This document shows, piece by piece, positions 1-8,225 of a DNA stretch of 64,000 nucleotides. The stretch comes from VRUE01 sp963814915 (GTDB lineage Bacteria > Actinomycetota > Thermoleophilia > Solirubrobacterales > 70-9), in the NCBI GenBank assembly GCA_963814915.1, contig CAWFEI010000005.1, positions 1 through 64,000 of the forward strand, read 5' to 3'. Positions within the stretch are counted from its first letter, which is position 1. Every line of letters starts with the position of its first letter. The notes under the pieces were generated by a model, which saw only the letters and a list, made by a program, of their open reading frames with translations, was not told the origin of the DNA and made no database searches. The position numbers were made by a program, and so were the translations under genes.

Positions 1-30
1 CTGGCGGACCTGGAGAAGCGGCTGAGTTAG
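1..30 (+). CDS. 3' end of a gene truncated by the window edge
   Basis: Only the last nine codons are visible, ending ...LADLEKRLS followed by TAG at 28-30. The high-GC codon choice and the helical, charged tail look like genuine coding sequence, but nothing identifies the family. The next gene starts 40 bp later behind its own -10 box, so this is probably the end of a separate transcription unit. Confidence 0.45.
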   Translation: MADLEKRLS

Positions 31-58
31 GACCCAAAGCTCGGCGGGGCGTCGCGGC

Positions 59-64
59 TATCCT
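59..64 (+). promoter_or_regulatory. -10 box TATCCT of a likely leaderless transcript
   Basis: TATCCT lies 6 nt before the TTG start at 71, and no Shine-Dalgarno sequence fits between. The spacing puts the transcription start on or next to the start codon. Confidence 0.5.
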
Positions 65-70
65 GCTTTC

Positions 71-1171
71 TTGCCTCTTTCTCGCATCGAGACGAAGAAA
101 CGAGTGGCGGGGCCGGTCGGGTTCGTGCCCGGCCTGCCCCTGACTCTCCTTGCCGCCCTGGTTGCGTGTCTCGCGACGGCTCCCTCTTCGGCCGGGGCAA
201 AGCCCGGGTCCAGCGTCGTCGCCAAGCCCCGGATCGGCATCGGCGCCTACATTCCCGGCGCCGAAAGCGAACCGGGGTTGATCGACCAGTTCGCGCAGCA
301 GATCGGGCGCAAACCCGTGATCGTCAGCTTCTACAGAAACTGGGGCCCGCAATTGCTCGACGACGCCGAGCTCGAAGCGGCCAGCTCGCGCGGTGCGGTG
401 CCGATGATTACCTGGGAGCCGTGGTCCCAGTCCGAAATGGGGACTTCGCTCTGGTCGATCGCGAACGGGGAACAGGACGCCTATCTGTGGGCCTCGGCCC
501 AGGAAGCCGTCAACTGGGGAGGGCCACTCTTCCTCCGCTTCGCCCATGAGATGAACGGCGACTGGTACCCGTGGGGCTGGGGCATAGATGGCAACACTCC
601 GGGCGCCTACAAGGCGGCTTGGCGCCACGTCGTGGCCCTCTTCCGCGCCGCCGGGGCGAACAACGTGCGCTGGGTCTGGTGTCCGTACGTCAGCAACTCA
701 CGGCCACGCCAGTTCCGTCGCTTCTATCCCGGGGACCGCTGGGTCGACTGGGCCGGAATGGACGGTTTCAACTGGGGCTCCTACCGTGCCTGGCAGTCGT
801 TCGACAAGATCTTTTCGTTCACCTACCGGCAGCTGATCCGTGTAACCTCGCGCCCGATCATGATCGGGGAGACGGCAGCCAACCAGGCTGGCGGGAGCAA
901 GGCGCGCTGGGTCTGGCATAGCCTGCGGAGGCTTCCGAGCTACCCTCACGTCCGCGCGCTGGTTTGGTTCGACGCCGCCGATCGCAGGGGGGATTTCCGG
1001 GTCGACAGCTCCGCGGGCGCCCTGGCGACGATGCGCCGCGCGCTGCACAGTCGCGCCTACGCGTCGACGCGACGCACGCTGCTGAATACCCCCGAGGATC
1101 TCGGTCGGCACCGGCACCCGGCGAGGCGCCGGTACCACCGCCATGCAAGGAGCGCCCGAGTTGTGCGCTAG
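71..1171 (+). CDS. secreted GH26-like glycoside hydrolase (paralogue 1)
   Basis: 366 aa. Residues 1-45 form a long signal peptide (basic start, hydrophobic PLTLLAALVACLA core). The rest is a GH26-type (beta/alpha)8 domain. The HEMNG motif supplies the presumed acid/base Glu160 and IMIGETA the presumed nucleophile Glu267; NVRWVWCPYV and YPGDRWVDWAGMDG are shared with the three paralogues nearby. GH26 enzymes mainly cleave beta-mannans, beta-1,3-xylans or mixed-linkage beta-glucans; the substrate here cannot be read from sequence. The last 30 residues are basic and His/Arg-rich. The TTG start is chosen because it sits 6 nt after a good -10 box and gives a complete signal peptide. It overlaps the next paralogue by 29 bp. 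Confidence 0.85.
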   Translation: MPLSRIETKKRVAGPVGFVPGLPLTLLAALVACLATAPSSAGAKPGSSVVAKPRIGIGAYIPGAESEPGLIDQFAQQIGRKPVIVSFYRNWGPQLLDDAELEAASSRGAVPMITWEPWSQSEMGTSLWSIANGEQDAYLWASAQEAVNWGGPLFLRFAHEMNGDWYPWGWGIDGNTPGAYKAAWRHVVALFRAAGANNVRWVWCPYVSNSRPRQFRRFYPGDRWVDWAGMDGFNWGSYRAWQSFDKIFSFTYRQLIRVTSRPIMIGETAANQAGGSKARWVWHSLRRLPSYPHVRALVWFDAADRRGDFRVDSSAGALATMRRALHSRAYASTRRTLLNTPEDLGRHRHPARRRYHRHARSARVVR

Positions 1172-2123
1172 GCGTCCGCGGCGAGCCCTGGCTGCCGCCC
1201 TCCTCCTCGCTTTGCTGGTCCTACCCGCCGTCAGCGCCCAGCCGGCGAGGGCGGCTATAGCCACAGGGGCCTTCGTCCCCGGTGTTGACCTGCACCCGGC
1301 GAGGCTGGCGCACTTCGGGCGCGAGGTCGGGCGCCAGCCAGCGGTCGCATCGATCTACAAGGACTGGGGTAATCCCGTCTTCGAACAACACCAGCTGGAC
1401 GCGTTCTGGCGTCGCGGGGCTGTCACGATGGTGACCCTGGAGCCTTGGCACGCGTCGCTGAAGGCGATCGCGAAGGGGCGTTACGACCGCTACGTCAAGA
1501 CTGCCGCGCGCTCCGCCGTCAGCTGGGGGCGGCCGGTCCTGCTCCGCTTCGCCCATGAGATGAACGGCGACTGGTACCCGTGGGGCAAGCAGACGAGCGC
1601 GCGCGTCTACAAAGCCGCCTGGCGGCACCTGGTGCGCGTCTTTCGCCGCGCCGGGGCCCGTAACGTGCGCTGGGTCTGGACCCCCTACGTCGACCCGGGC
1701 TGGAACCTTCCCTTCGCCAGCCGCTATCCCGGCGACCGCTGGGTCGACTGGGTCGGCCTTGACGGGATCAACTGGGGCGGCGGGCCGTCGGGATGGCACT
1801 CGTTCAAGCAGCTCTTCGTTCCCTCCTATCGAACGCTGAGCCGGGTCAGCCGGGCCCCGATGATCATCGGCGAGGTCGGCTGCGGCGAACGGGGCGGCAG
1901 CAAGGCTCGCTGGGTCACGACGGCCCTGCGAAGCACGCTACCCCGGATGCGTCGAGTGCGCGCCATCGTCTGGTGGAGTGCGAGGGATCCGCGCGGCGAC
2001 CTGCGTGTCGACAGCTCGCGCGCAGCGCTCTCGGCCCTGCGCCGTGCGGTGCGCGCGGGGTTGTATCGGTCGCCCCGCAACTTCCTGTCCGGTCCGCTGC
2101 GCGGATTCCGTCTGGGTTCGTGA
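1143..2123 (+). CDS. secreted GH26-like glycoside hydrolase (paralogue 2)
   Basis: 326 aa and the shortest of the four paralogues, with no C-terminal extension. A basic N-terminus and an AAALLLALLVLPAVSA core form a signal peptide. The catalytic domain keeps the HEMNG Glu139 and the MIIGEVG Glu244, plus the RNVRWVWTPYV and YPGDRWVDWVGLDG blocks. The ATG at 1143 lies inside the end of paralogue 1, so the two are probably translationally coupled. Its stop codon overlaps the next start in a GTGA at 2120-2123. The position between another hydrolase and a CapK-like enzyme suggests surface polysaccharide processing rather than scavenging of plant material, but that is inference. Confidence 0.85.
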   Translation: MQGAPELCARRPRRALAAALLLALLVLPAVSAQPARAAIATGAFVPGVDLHPARLAHFGREVGRQPAVASIYKDWGNPVFEQHQLDAFWRRGAVTMVTLEPWHASLKAIAKGRYDRYVKTAARSAVSWGRPVLLRFAHEMNGDWYPWGKQTSARVYKAAWRHLVRVFRRAGARNVRWVWTPYVDPGWNLPFASRYPGDRWVDWVGLDGINWGGGPSGWHSFKQLFVPSYRTLSRVSRAPMIIGEVGCGERGGSKARWVTTALRSTLPRMRRVRAIVWWSARDPRGDLRVDSSRAALSALRRAVRAGLYRSPRNFLSGPLRGFRLGS

Positions 2124-3481
2124 GCCGGGCGGCGGCACTCGACCGCAGACTCCGCGAAGAGGCCTACCTGGCCTTTCACCGAACGACCGGCAGTGAGATG
2201 GGCGCGGTCTATCGGAGGATGCGCGCTGAAGACAGGGCGCGCAGCGGCGATCGCCACCTCTCGCGACGGCTTGCGGAGCTGCTGCGCCACGCCGCCGACA
2301 ATGTCCCTTACTACGCCCCCGTGCTGAGCGGCTCCGGAGGGCGGCTGGAGCCCGAACCGCTCACTGTCCTCGCCGCCATTCCGCCGCTGACCAAGCAGCT
2401 GGTGCGGGAGCGCTCCAACGAACTGCGCTCGCGCGACATCGACGCCAGGGAAGTCTATGAGCAGACCTCGGGCGGTTCGACCGGCGAGCCGCTGCGGCTG
2501 CTGCAGGATGCGCGCTTCCGCGCGCACGATCTGGCGATCCAGCTGCTGATGTCCTCCTGGACCGGCTGGCGGCTCGCGGAACCGGAGGCGATGATCCTGG
2601 GATCGGAGCGCGACATGCTCGAGAACACCGTCGGCCTGCGCGCAAAAGCCGCGAACCACCTTCTGAGGCGTTCCTACTTCAACGCCTTCCGGATGTCGCG
2701 GGAGACGATGGTTTCATGCCTGGAGGAGCTCGACCGAGCCCGGCCGCGTCTGATTCGCGCCTACGCGCAGTCGATCTCCGACCTCGCTGCCTTCGCGCTC
2801 GAGGAGGGCATCTCGGTTGCGCCGCAGAACGCGGTCCTGAGTACCGCCGGCACGCTGTACCCGTTTATGCGCGAGCGGATCCAGGCGGCATTTCGCTGCC
2901 GCGTCTACGACCAGTACGGCTCCAGAGAGGTATCCGGCATCGCCTGTGAGTGTGGGCAGGGAGAGGGGATGCATGTGCTCCCGTGGATGAACTACGTCGA
3001 GGTCGTCGACGAGGTCGGCCAGCCGGTCGAGCCCGGCGTGGAGGGACGCCTCCTGGTCACCTCGCTGTGCAACTACGCGATGCCCCTGATTCGCTATGAG
3101 ATTGGCGATCGGGGGGCGCTGATGCCCGCAGGTGCGGCGCCCTGCCCGTGCGGCCGAGGTGGGCAGCGCCTCGCGTGGCTGGCCGGGCGCATCGTCGACA
3201 CCTTCAGAGCGCTCGACGGGACGCTGGTCAACGGCGAGTACTTCACCCACCTGCTCTACTTCCGCGACTGGCTGCGGCGATTTCAGGTCGTTCAGACCGA
3301 GCCCGCCACTGTCGTCTTCCGGCTGGTGCTCACCGCGCCGCTGCCCGCGCGGGACCGCGAGGAGATCGTCGAGGGCACCCGCAGGGCGATGGGCGAGGCG
3401 TGCCAGGTCTGGTTCGAACCGGTCGAGGAAATCAAGCCGACCCCGTCGGGGAAGCACCGATTCACGATCCGCGAATGCTGA
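2120..3481 (+). CDS. CapK/PaaK-like adenylate-forming enzyme
   Basis: 453 aa, the normal size for the phenylacetate-CoA ligase/CapK family of ATP-dependent carboxylate-activating enzymes. EQTSGGSTGEPLRLLQ (about residues 114-129) is the Ser/Gly/Thr-rich nucleotide-binding motif. YDQYGSREVSGIACECG is the acceptor region and holds the first of several Cys residues; a later CPCG pair may bind metal. The GTG start at 2120 overlaps the previous stop (GTGA), giving the expected N-terminus, while an upstream in-frame extension lies inside paralogue 2. CapK-like members sit in capsule and exopolysaccharide loci, where they may activate an acyl group for polymer modification. A true phenylacetate role is unlikely here because no paa genes are nearby. 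Confidence 0.8.
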   Translation: MSRAAALDRRLREEAYLAFHRTTGSEMGAVYRRMRAEDRARSGDRHLSRRLAELLRHAADNVPYYAPVLSGSGGRLEPEPLTVLAAIPPLTKQLVRERSNELRSRDIDAREVYEQTSGGSTGEPLRLLQDARFRAHDLAIQLLMSSWTGWRLAEPEAMILGSERDMLENTVGLRAKAANHLLRRSYFNAFRMSRETMVSCLEELDRARPRLIRAYAQSISDLAAFALEEGISVAPQNAVLSTAGTLYPFMRERIQAAFRCRVYDQYGSREVSGIACECGQGEGMHVLPWMNYVEVVDEVGQPVEPGVEGRLLVTSLCNYAMPLIRYEIGDRGALMPAGAAPCPCGRGGQRLAWLAGRIVDTFRALDGTLVNGEYFTHLLYFRDWLRRFQVVQTEPATVVFRLVLTAPLPARDREEIVEGTRRAMGEACQVWFEPVEEIKPTPSGKHRFTIREC

Positions 3482-4209
3482 TCCTCTGCTACCACGCGGT
3501 GAGCAGCGACTGGCACTGCGAGCTGGCGGTCGAGCCCCGGCAGCTGGAGCGCCAGCTGAGCTTCTTCCTGCGCCGCGGGTACGAGCCGCGCACCCTCGCG
3601 GAGGCGATCGGGAGAACCGGCGCCGGCAAGTCGCTGGTGGTGACCTTCGACGACGCCTACCGCTCGGTCCTGTTGGAGGGCCTGCCGGTGCTCTCGCGGC
3701 TGGGCGTCCCCGGAACGGTGTTCGTGCCGACCGAGATCGCGACCGGGCGAGGCTTGATGACCGACTTCATCCCGATGCCGGCCGGGTGGATCGAAGCCGA
3801 GGAGGAGCTGCGCTGCATGTCCTGGGACGAGCTCCGGTTGCTCGCCGAGAGCGGCTGGGAGATCGGCTCGCACACGCGTTCCCACCCGGACCTGACCGAG
3901 TGCGCCGGCGAGCGCGCCGCCGACGAGCTGCGTGAATCCCGGCGGGCCTGCGAAGAGGAGATGCAGCGCGAGTGCCGGTTGCTCGCCTACCCGTTCGGCG
4001 CGCACGATGAGCGCGTGGTGCGGCTGGCCCGCCAGGCGGGGTATGAGGCCGCGGTCACGTTGGGAAAGCGGCTGCTTGGCTCGCTGCGGGCCCCTAGCGC
4101 GCTCGAGCTGCCCCGCGACGGCATCTACCGCTCGACGCCGCGCTGGCAGCTTGCCGCGATCGCTTCGCCGCCGCTGCGTGGGATGCGCTCGCTGGCCCCC
4201 GCGCGGTAG
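3475..4209 (+). CDS. polysaccharide deacetylase (NodB/CE4 family)
   Basis: 244 aa, essentially a bare NodB homology domain. VVTFDDAY (about residues 57-64) is motif 1, with the catalytic-base and metal-binding Asp pair. GSHTRSHPDLT (about 129-139) is motif 2 with the HxxxH metal ligands. LLAYPFGAHDE matches motif 3. The family removes acetyl groups from N-acetylhexosamines in peptidoglycan, chitin-like polymers or exopolysaccharides. No signal peptide or membrane segment is visible, so it may act on a cytoplasmic intermediate or leave by another route. The ATG overlaps the upstream stop by 7 bp, which places it in the same transcript as the CapK-like gene. Confidence 0.88.
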   Translation: MLILCYHAVSSDWHCELAVEPRQLERQLSFFLRRGYEPRTLAEAIGRTGAGKSLVVTFDDAYRSVLLEGLPVLSRLGVPGTVFVPTEIATGRGLMTDFIPMPAGWIEAEEELRCMSWDELRLLAESGWEIGSHTRSHPDLTECAGERAADELRESRRACEEEMQRECRLLAYPFGAHDERVVRLARQAGYEAAVTLGKRLLGSLRAPSALELPRDGIYRSTPRWQLAAIASPPLRGMRSLAPAR

Positions 4210-4333
4210 GCGGCTTCCCGGATCGCGCCAAGGGACCGGATGCAAGCGATCCTCCGGCGCCCGAGGACCTCGTCGTACATGCGTCCAATACCCCGATGCG
4301 CCTGTGAGGTAGCGGTCGCACCGAACCGAGTGG

Positions 4334-5671
4334 GTGGGTGTGACCTCATCCCACCCCCTCAGACTCAGGTTCGTAGCCTTCTTGGCAGGCCTCGCGGCGA
4401 GCCTCTCGATGGTCGCTGCGGCCCCCGCGATGGCGCCGGCGATCGAAGTCGGCGTGTTCACCCCCGACGGCCCCTCGAACGCGTCGGCGGCGAAGGCCTA
4501 TGAACAGCAGACCGGTCGTCGGCCCGATGTCTCGCTCTGGTACCACGACTTCGGCGACAGCCTGCTGACGCCGGAGGAGATGTCTGCGCTGCGGTCCACC
4601 GGTGAGACTCCGCTGGTCACCTGGGAGCCATACGGCCAGTCGCTGTCCTCGATCGCCTCCGGGAGCTACGACTCCTACATCCGCGACTCGGCCAGGATCG
4701 CCAAGGGCTGGGGCGGCGAACTGATGGTCCGGTTCGCCCATGAGATGAACGGCAGCTGGTACCCCTGGGCGCGCTCCGAATCGTACGTCGCGGCATGGCG
4801 GCACATCGTTGACGTGTTTCGCGAAGAAGGAGCCGGAAACGTGCGCTGGGTGTGGGCCCCCAACGTCAACCGCAGCGGGTCCATGCCCTTCACGGCCTAC
4901 TTCCCGGGCGACGAATACGTCGACTACGTCGGCCTCGACGGCTACAACTTCGGCAGCACCGAAGGCAATCGCTGGTACAGCTTCCGCGAACTCTTCTCGT
5001 CCTCCTATGCGGCGGTTACCCAGCTCAGCTCGAAGCCGGTGATCATCACCGAGACCGCGTCCAGCGAGACGGGGGGCGACAAGGCTGCCTGGATCCGCTC
5101 CGCCTACCTGGAAACGATCCCCAATGATTTCCCGCGAGTGAAAGCCGTCGTCTGGTTCGACAAGGTCCAGGAGGACAATTGGCCGATCGACTCGTCGCCT
5201 GCCGCACTCGCGGCTTATCGCGAAGTGGTCAACTGCACGACCTACGGTGGCACCGAGCCGTGTGGGACGGAAGCCGAAGGGGCCGGCGAAGCCGAAACGC
5301 CCGAACCGGTCGCGATCGAAGCGGTACACGTAACCCCCAAGGTCGCCGCCCCCGCCGCGAAGCCGCGTGGCACGTTCTCCTTCCGCATCAACCACGATGC
5401 CAAGGTGCGAATCAAGGTCCAGCAGCGCAGGCGCGGCAGGCACAACAAGCGTGGTAGGGCGGTGAGGCGACGAGCTCTGCACGGCGGGCGCTACGTGCGC
5501 CGCATAGTCCTTGCCCGGCGCGGGCACCGCGGTCGCAACAGGCTGCCGCTGAGGCGGCTGCTACGCCACCGCCGTGTGGGGAAGGGCCGATACCGTGTGA
5601 CCGTCGTCGCTATCGACCGCTCCGGCCATCGCACGCACTCTCGGCGTGCCCACTTTACGGTTTTCAGGTAG
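4334..5671 (+). CDS. secreted GH26-like glycoside hydrolase with basic C-terminal domain (paralogue 3)
   Basis: 445 aa. The signal peptide is VAFLAGLAASLSMVAAAPAMA. The GH26-like domain covers about residues 36-300, with acid/base Glu137 in HEMNG and nucleophile Glu240 in VIITETA. Residues 310-445 form a separate tail: an Ala/Pro/Glu linker, a beta-rich segment (GTFSFRINHDAKVRIKVQ), then a strongly Arg/His/Lys-rich stretch ending GHRTHSRRAHFTVFR. Such a tail could be a beta-sandwich that clings to an acidic wall or polymer. GTG at 4334 or 4340 are both possible starts, as both keep the signal peptide. It is separated from the deacetylase by 124 bp with no clear regulatory element. Confidence 0.82.
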   Translation: MGVTSSHPLRLRFVAFLAGLAASLSMVAAAPAMAPAIEVGVFTPDGPSNASAAKAYEQQTGRRPDVSLWYHDFGDSLLTPEEMSALRSTGETPLVTWEPYGQSLSSIASGSYDSYIRDSARIAKGWGGELMVRFAHEMNGSWYPWARSESYVAAWRHIVDVFREEGAGNVRWVWAPNVNRSGSMPFTAYFPGDEYVDYVGLDGYNFGSTEGNRWYSFRELFSSSYAAVTQLSSKPVIITETASSETGGDKAAWIRSAYLETIPNDFPRVKAVVWFDKVQEDNWPIDSSPAALAAYREVVNCTTYGGTEPCGTEAEGAGEAETPEPVAIEAVHVTPKVAAPAAKPRGTFSFRINHDAKVRIKVQQRRRGRHNKRGRAVRRRALHGGRYVRRIVLARRGHRGRNRLPLRRLLRHRRVGKGRYRVTVVAIDRSGHRTHSRRAHFTVFR

Positions 5672-5716
5672 ACGCCTGCGAGGCGGCCCGGGTCGTTCCG
5701 TAGCATCCGCGTCCAG

Positions 5717-7027
5717 ATGAGACGCCTGCTTGCCACGACGCTCGTCCTGCTGGTGTCCGCAGGCGCCGGCACCGCGCACGCCGCGGGGCCCGCAGCGCCG
5801 GTCGCGATCGGCGCCTTCATCGGCAGCTCCTATCGCGACCCCGGCCTCTACGACTCCTGGGCGCGCGAGGTCGGGCGGCGCCCGGTTGTGCTCGGGTCCT
5901 ACAAGTCGTGGAACATCCCACTGATCGACGTCGGCCAGCTCGACGCGATCTGGACCCGCGATGCCGTGCCGACGATCACCTGGGAGCCCTGGGACGAAGG
6001 TAGCCGGGACTACAGCCTCAGCGACATCGCCGCCGGCGTCTACGACGACTACATACGGCGTTCCGCTGAGCAGGCTGCTGCCTGGGGCCATCCGTTGTTC
6101 ATCCGTTTCGCGCATGAGATGAACGGAGCCTGGTATCCGTGGGGGCGGGGGAGCAGCGGCAACTCGCCCGCGCTCTACAAGGAGGCATGGCGCCGGATCG
6201 TGCGGATTTTCGAAGCCAGCGGCGCGACCAACGTCCGCTGGATTTGGTGTCCCAACGAGAACTCCAGCGGCCGCTTCGCCTTCAAGCAGTACTACCCGGG
6301 GGACCGCTGGGTGGACTGGGTCGGCCTGGACGGGTTCAACTGGCAGCAGTCTCCAGGCTGGCAGTCGTTCGACGAGATCTTCGCCGCCTCCTACAACTCG
6401 CTCGTCGAACTGACGGAAAAGCCGGTGATGATCGTTGAGACCGGCTCCTGGGAAACGGGCGGCAGCAAGGCCGCCTGGGTGTCTGACCTGCTGACTCGCG
6501 AATTGCCCGAGTATGGCCACATCAGGGCGTTTCTGTGGTGGAGCGTCGATGACCCGCGCGGGGACCTACGGGTGGACAGCTCGCCGGCGGCGCTGGCAGC
6601 GCTGCGCAGCGGCCTCGCCTCGCCTCGTTACGACGCCACCCGGGAGGACGTGATCGAAACGCCTGAGCGGCTCGGCCCCGCAACCCCTGTCCCCGTGCCT
6701 GGCGCCAGCGGCCTCTCCCTCGGACGAGTCAGGAAGCACCTTCAGAACGACTACGTTTGGATCGGGCTGGCCGCTCTCGCGGCCTCCCTCCTGGTGCTGG
6801 CGATCGTGCTGGTGGTTGCGCGCCGACGCCACAGGGGGGCGGTCCCGGTCCGGAGGACGCGGCCGACCCGGCGAGCGCTGGCGACGAGTCGCCGCGGGCC
6901 GCCGCGACTTCTCACGACACGCTCCTCTGAGCGAGCGCGGACGGCGCTAGGGCGCGTACGACGTCCGGAGCCATCACCAGGCCCTCGACGCAGACGGCGG
7001 CAAGCCAGCCCACCGCCACTCCGCTGA
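5717..7027 (+). CDS. membrane-anchored GH26-like glycoside hydrolase (paralogue 4)
   Basis: 436 aa. Signal peptide MRRLLATTLVLLVSAGAGTAHA. The GH26-like domain keeps Glu134 (HEMNG) and Glu241 (MIVETG). After a Pro-rich spacer comes a membrane helix, WIGLAALAASLLVLAIVLVV (about residues 353-372), and a basic cytoplasmic tail, so the enzyme is expected to be tethered to the outer face of the membrane, unlike its three paralogues. A -10-like TAGCAT lies at 5701-5706. The last 116 bp run antisense into the flippase gene; that part encodes only a low-complexity Arg/Pro tail, so the functional protein probably ends near the membrane helix. Confidence 0.82.
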   Translation: MRRLLATTLVLLVSAGAGTAHAAGPAAPVAIGAFIGSSYRDPGLYDSWAREVGRRPVVLGSYKSWNIPLIDVGQLDAIWTRDAVPTITWEPWDEGSRDYSLSDIAAGVYDDYIRRSAEQAAAWGHPLFIRFAHEMNGAWYPWGRGSSGNSPALYKEAWRRIVRIFEASGATNVRWIWCPNENSSGRFAFKQYYPGDRWVDWVGLDGFNWQQSPGWQSFDEIFAASYNSLVELTEKPVMIVETGSWETGGSKAAWVSDLLTRELPEYGHIRAFLWWSVDDPRGDLRVDSSPAALAALRSGLASPRYDATREDVIETPERLGPATPVPVPGASGLSLGRVRKHLQNDYVWIGLAALAASLLVLAIVLVVARRRHRGAVPVRRTRPTRRALATSRRGPPRLLTTRSSERARTALGRVRRPEPSPGPRRRRRQASPPPLR

Positions 7028-8225
7028 GGCCGCCGGCCACTGCGCCCAGCGTGCCCCCTACGAGCTCCAGCCCGGTTCCACCCCAGACGATCGGGATGGC
7101 CGCCGGGATGCGCCGTTCGATCCGGTGGGTGGTTACGTAGTGAGTGCGGATCGTCTCGGGGAACACGCCGAGGACGAGGATGTGCAGAGGAGCGGTTGCA
7201 TCGGTCGCATAGGAGGCGCCGAAGACGGAGAGCAGCGGTTCGGCTAAGGCGAGCAGCACCAGGTTGGCCGCCAGGCCGAAGGCCAGCGAGGTGTAGACGG
7301 TCAGGCGAAACCGGCTAGCGAGGCCCTTGCGCTCTCCGGAGCCCATCGCGAAGAGCACCGTGCTGAGCGAGATCGGTACGGCGAAGACCAGGCTGGCGAT
7401 CATCCAGGCGATATAGAAGCTCGCGTTGGCGGCCGGCGAGAGCACCGTCACGACGATTACGGGAAGCACTAGGTCCGGGATGCGGAGCGCCAGGTTGAAG
7501 ACGTGGTGCGTGGCGGCGGAAGCGCGCATCTCGCGCAGTAGCGCGAAGCGCGGGCGGCGCGAGTCCCCTTCGACCGGCGCGAAGAAGCGGAACAGGGCCA
7601 GCGCCGAGATCGCGATGCCGGCGGTCCAGGTCGCGTAGAGGGCGACGCTGTCGCTGCGGCTGGCGAACAGCGGAACGGCGAAGAGGGCGATCAGCTTGGC
7701 GAGGGAAAACGCGATGTTACGCAGCAGCTGGAGACCTCCGCGAAGCAGCCCGATGAGCGACTGGTCGGCGACCACAGCCGCGGCGGTGAGAGCGCTGCCT
7801 GCGGCGAAGACGACAACCGCGGCGGCGCTGCTGCTGAGAGCGCCCAGATTGGAGGAAACCAACGGGGCGAGGAGGGCAAAGGCGGCGCCGAGGACCGCTC
7901 CGATCAAGCCGGAGACCGCGAGCGCGGCGCCGATCAACCCGCGCTGGCCCTCGCGCATACGTGGAAGCTCGCCCATCATCAGGGTGCCGAGCCCGACGGT
8001 AGCCAGGAAGCCGAGCAAGGTCATCGCTGAGACCGCGGCGCTGCCGACGCCCACCGCGTCCTGGCTGAACCACCGCGCCGCGACAAGCCAGAAGCCGGCG
8101 CCGAGCAGCGCGGTGACTATCGCGGTTCCCAGCATCGAGCCGGAGTTGAGAAGCATCTGGCGCTCCCGGTCGAGAGTCGAGACGAGCAGGGCGCTCCCGG
8201 TCCGAATCCTGCCGCGGACGGTCAT
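6912..8225 (-). CDS. Wzx-type polysaccharide flippase (MATE/MOP-like membrane protein)
   Basis: 437 aa with about a dozen hydrophobic segments throughout (for example MLGTAIVTALLGAGFWLVAA near the start), the pattern of lipid-linked oligosaccharide translocases. The ATG at 8225 overlaps the upstream stop (ATGA). A longer reading frame extends upstream but only antisense-shadows the neighbouring gene. As the last gene of the leftward glycosyltransferase operon it would flip finished lipid-linked repeat units across the cytoplasmic membrane. The family is identified from topology and context more than from strict motifs. Confidence 0.75.
   Translation of the reverse strand: MTVRGRIRTGSALLVSTLDRERQMLLNSGSMLGTAIVTALLGAGFWLVAARWFSQDAVGVGSAAVSAMTLLGFLATVGLGTLMMGELPRMREGQRGLIGAALAVSGLIGAVLGAAFALLAPLVSSNLGALSSSAAAVVVFAAGSALTAAAVVADQSLIGLLRGGLQLLRNIAFSLAKLIALFAVPLFASRSDSVALYATWTAGIAISALALFRFFAPVEGDSRRPRFALLREMRASAATHHVFNLALRIPDLVLPVIVVTVLSPAANASFYIAWMIASLVFAVPISLSTVLFAMGSGERKGLASRFRLTVYTSLAFGLAANLVLLALAEPLLSVFGASYATDATAPLHILVLGVFPETIRTHYVTTHRIERRIPAAIPIVWGGTGLELVGGTLGAVAGGLSGVAVGWLAAVCVEGLVMAPDVVRALAPSALAQRSVS

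Noticed and set aside
2120..3481. A longer start for the CapK/PaaK-like gene at 1793
   Set aside because: The extra 109 codons are antisense-free but lie inside the hydrolase gene in another frame and look non-coding; GTG 2120 with a GTGA overlap gives the normal family length.
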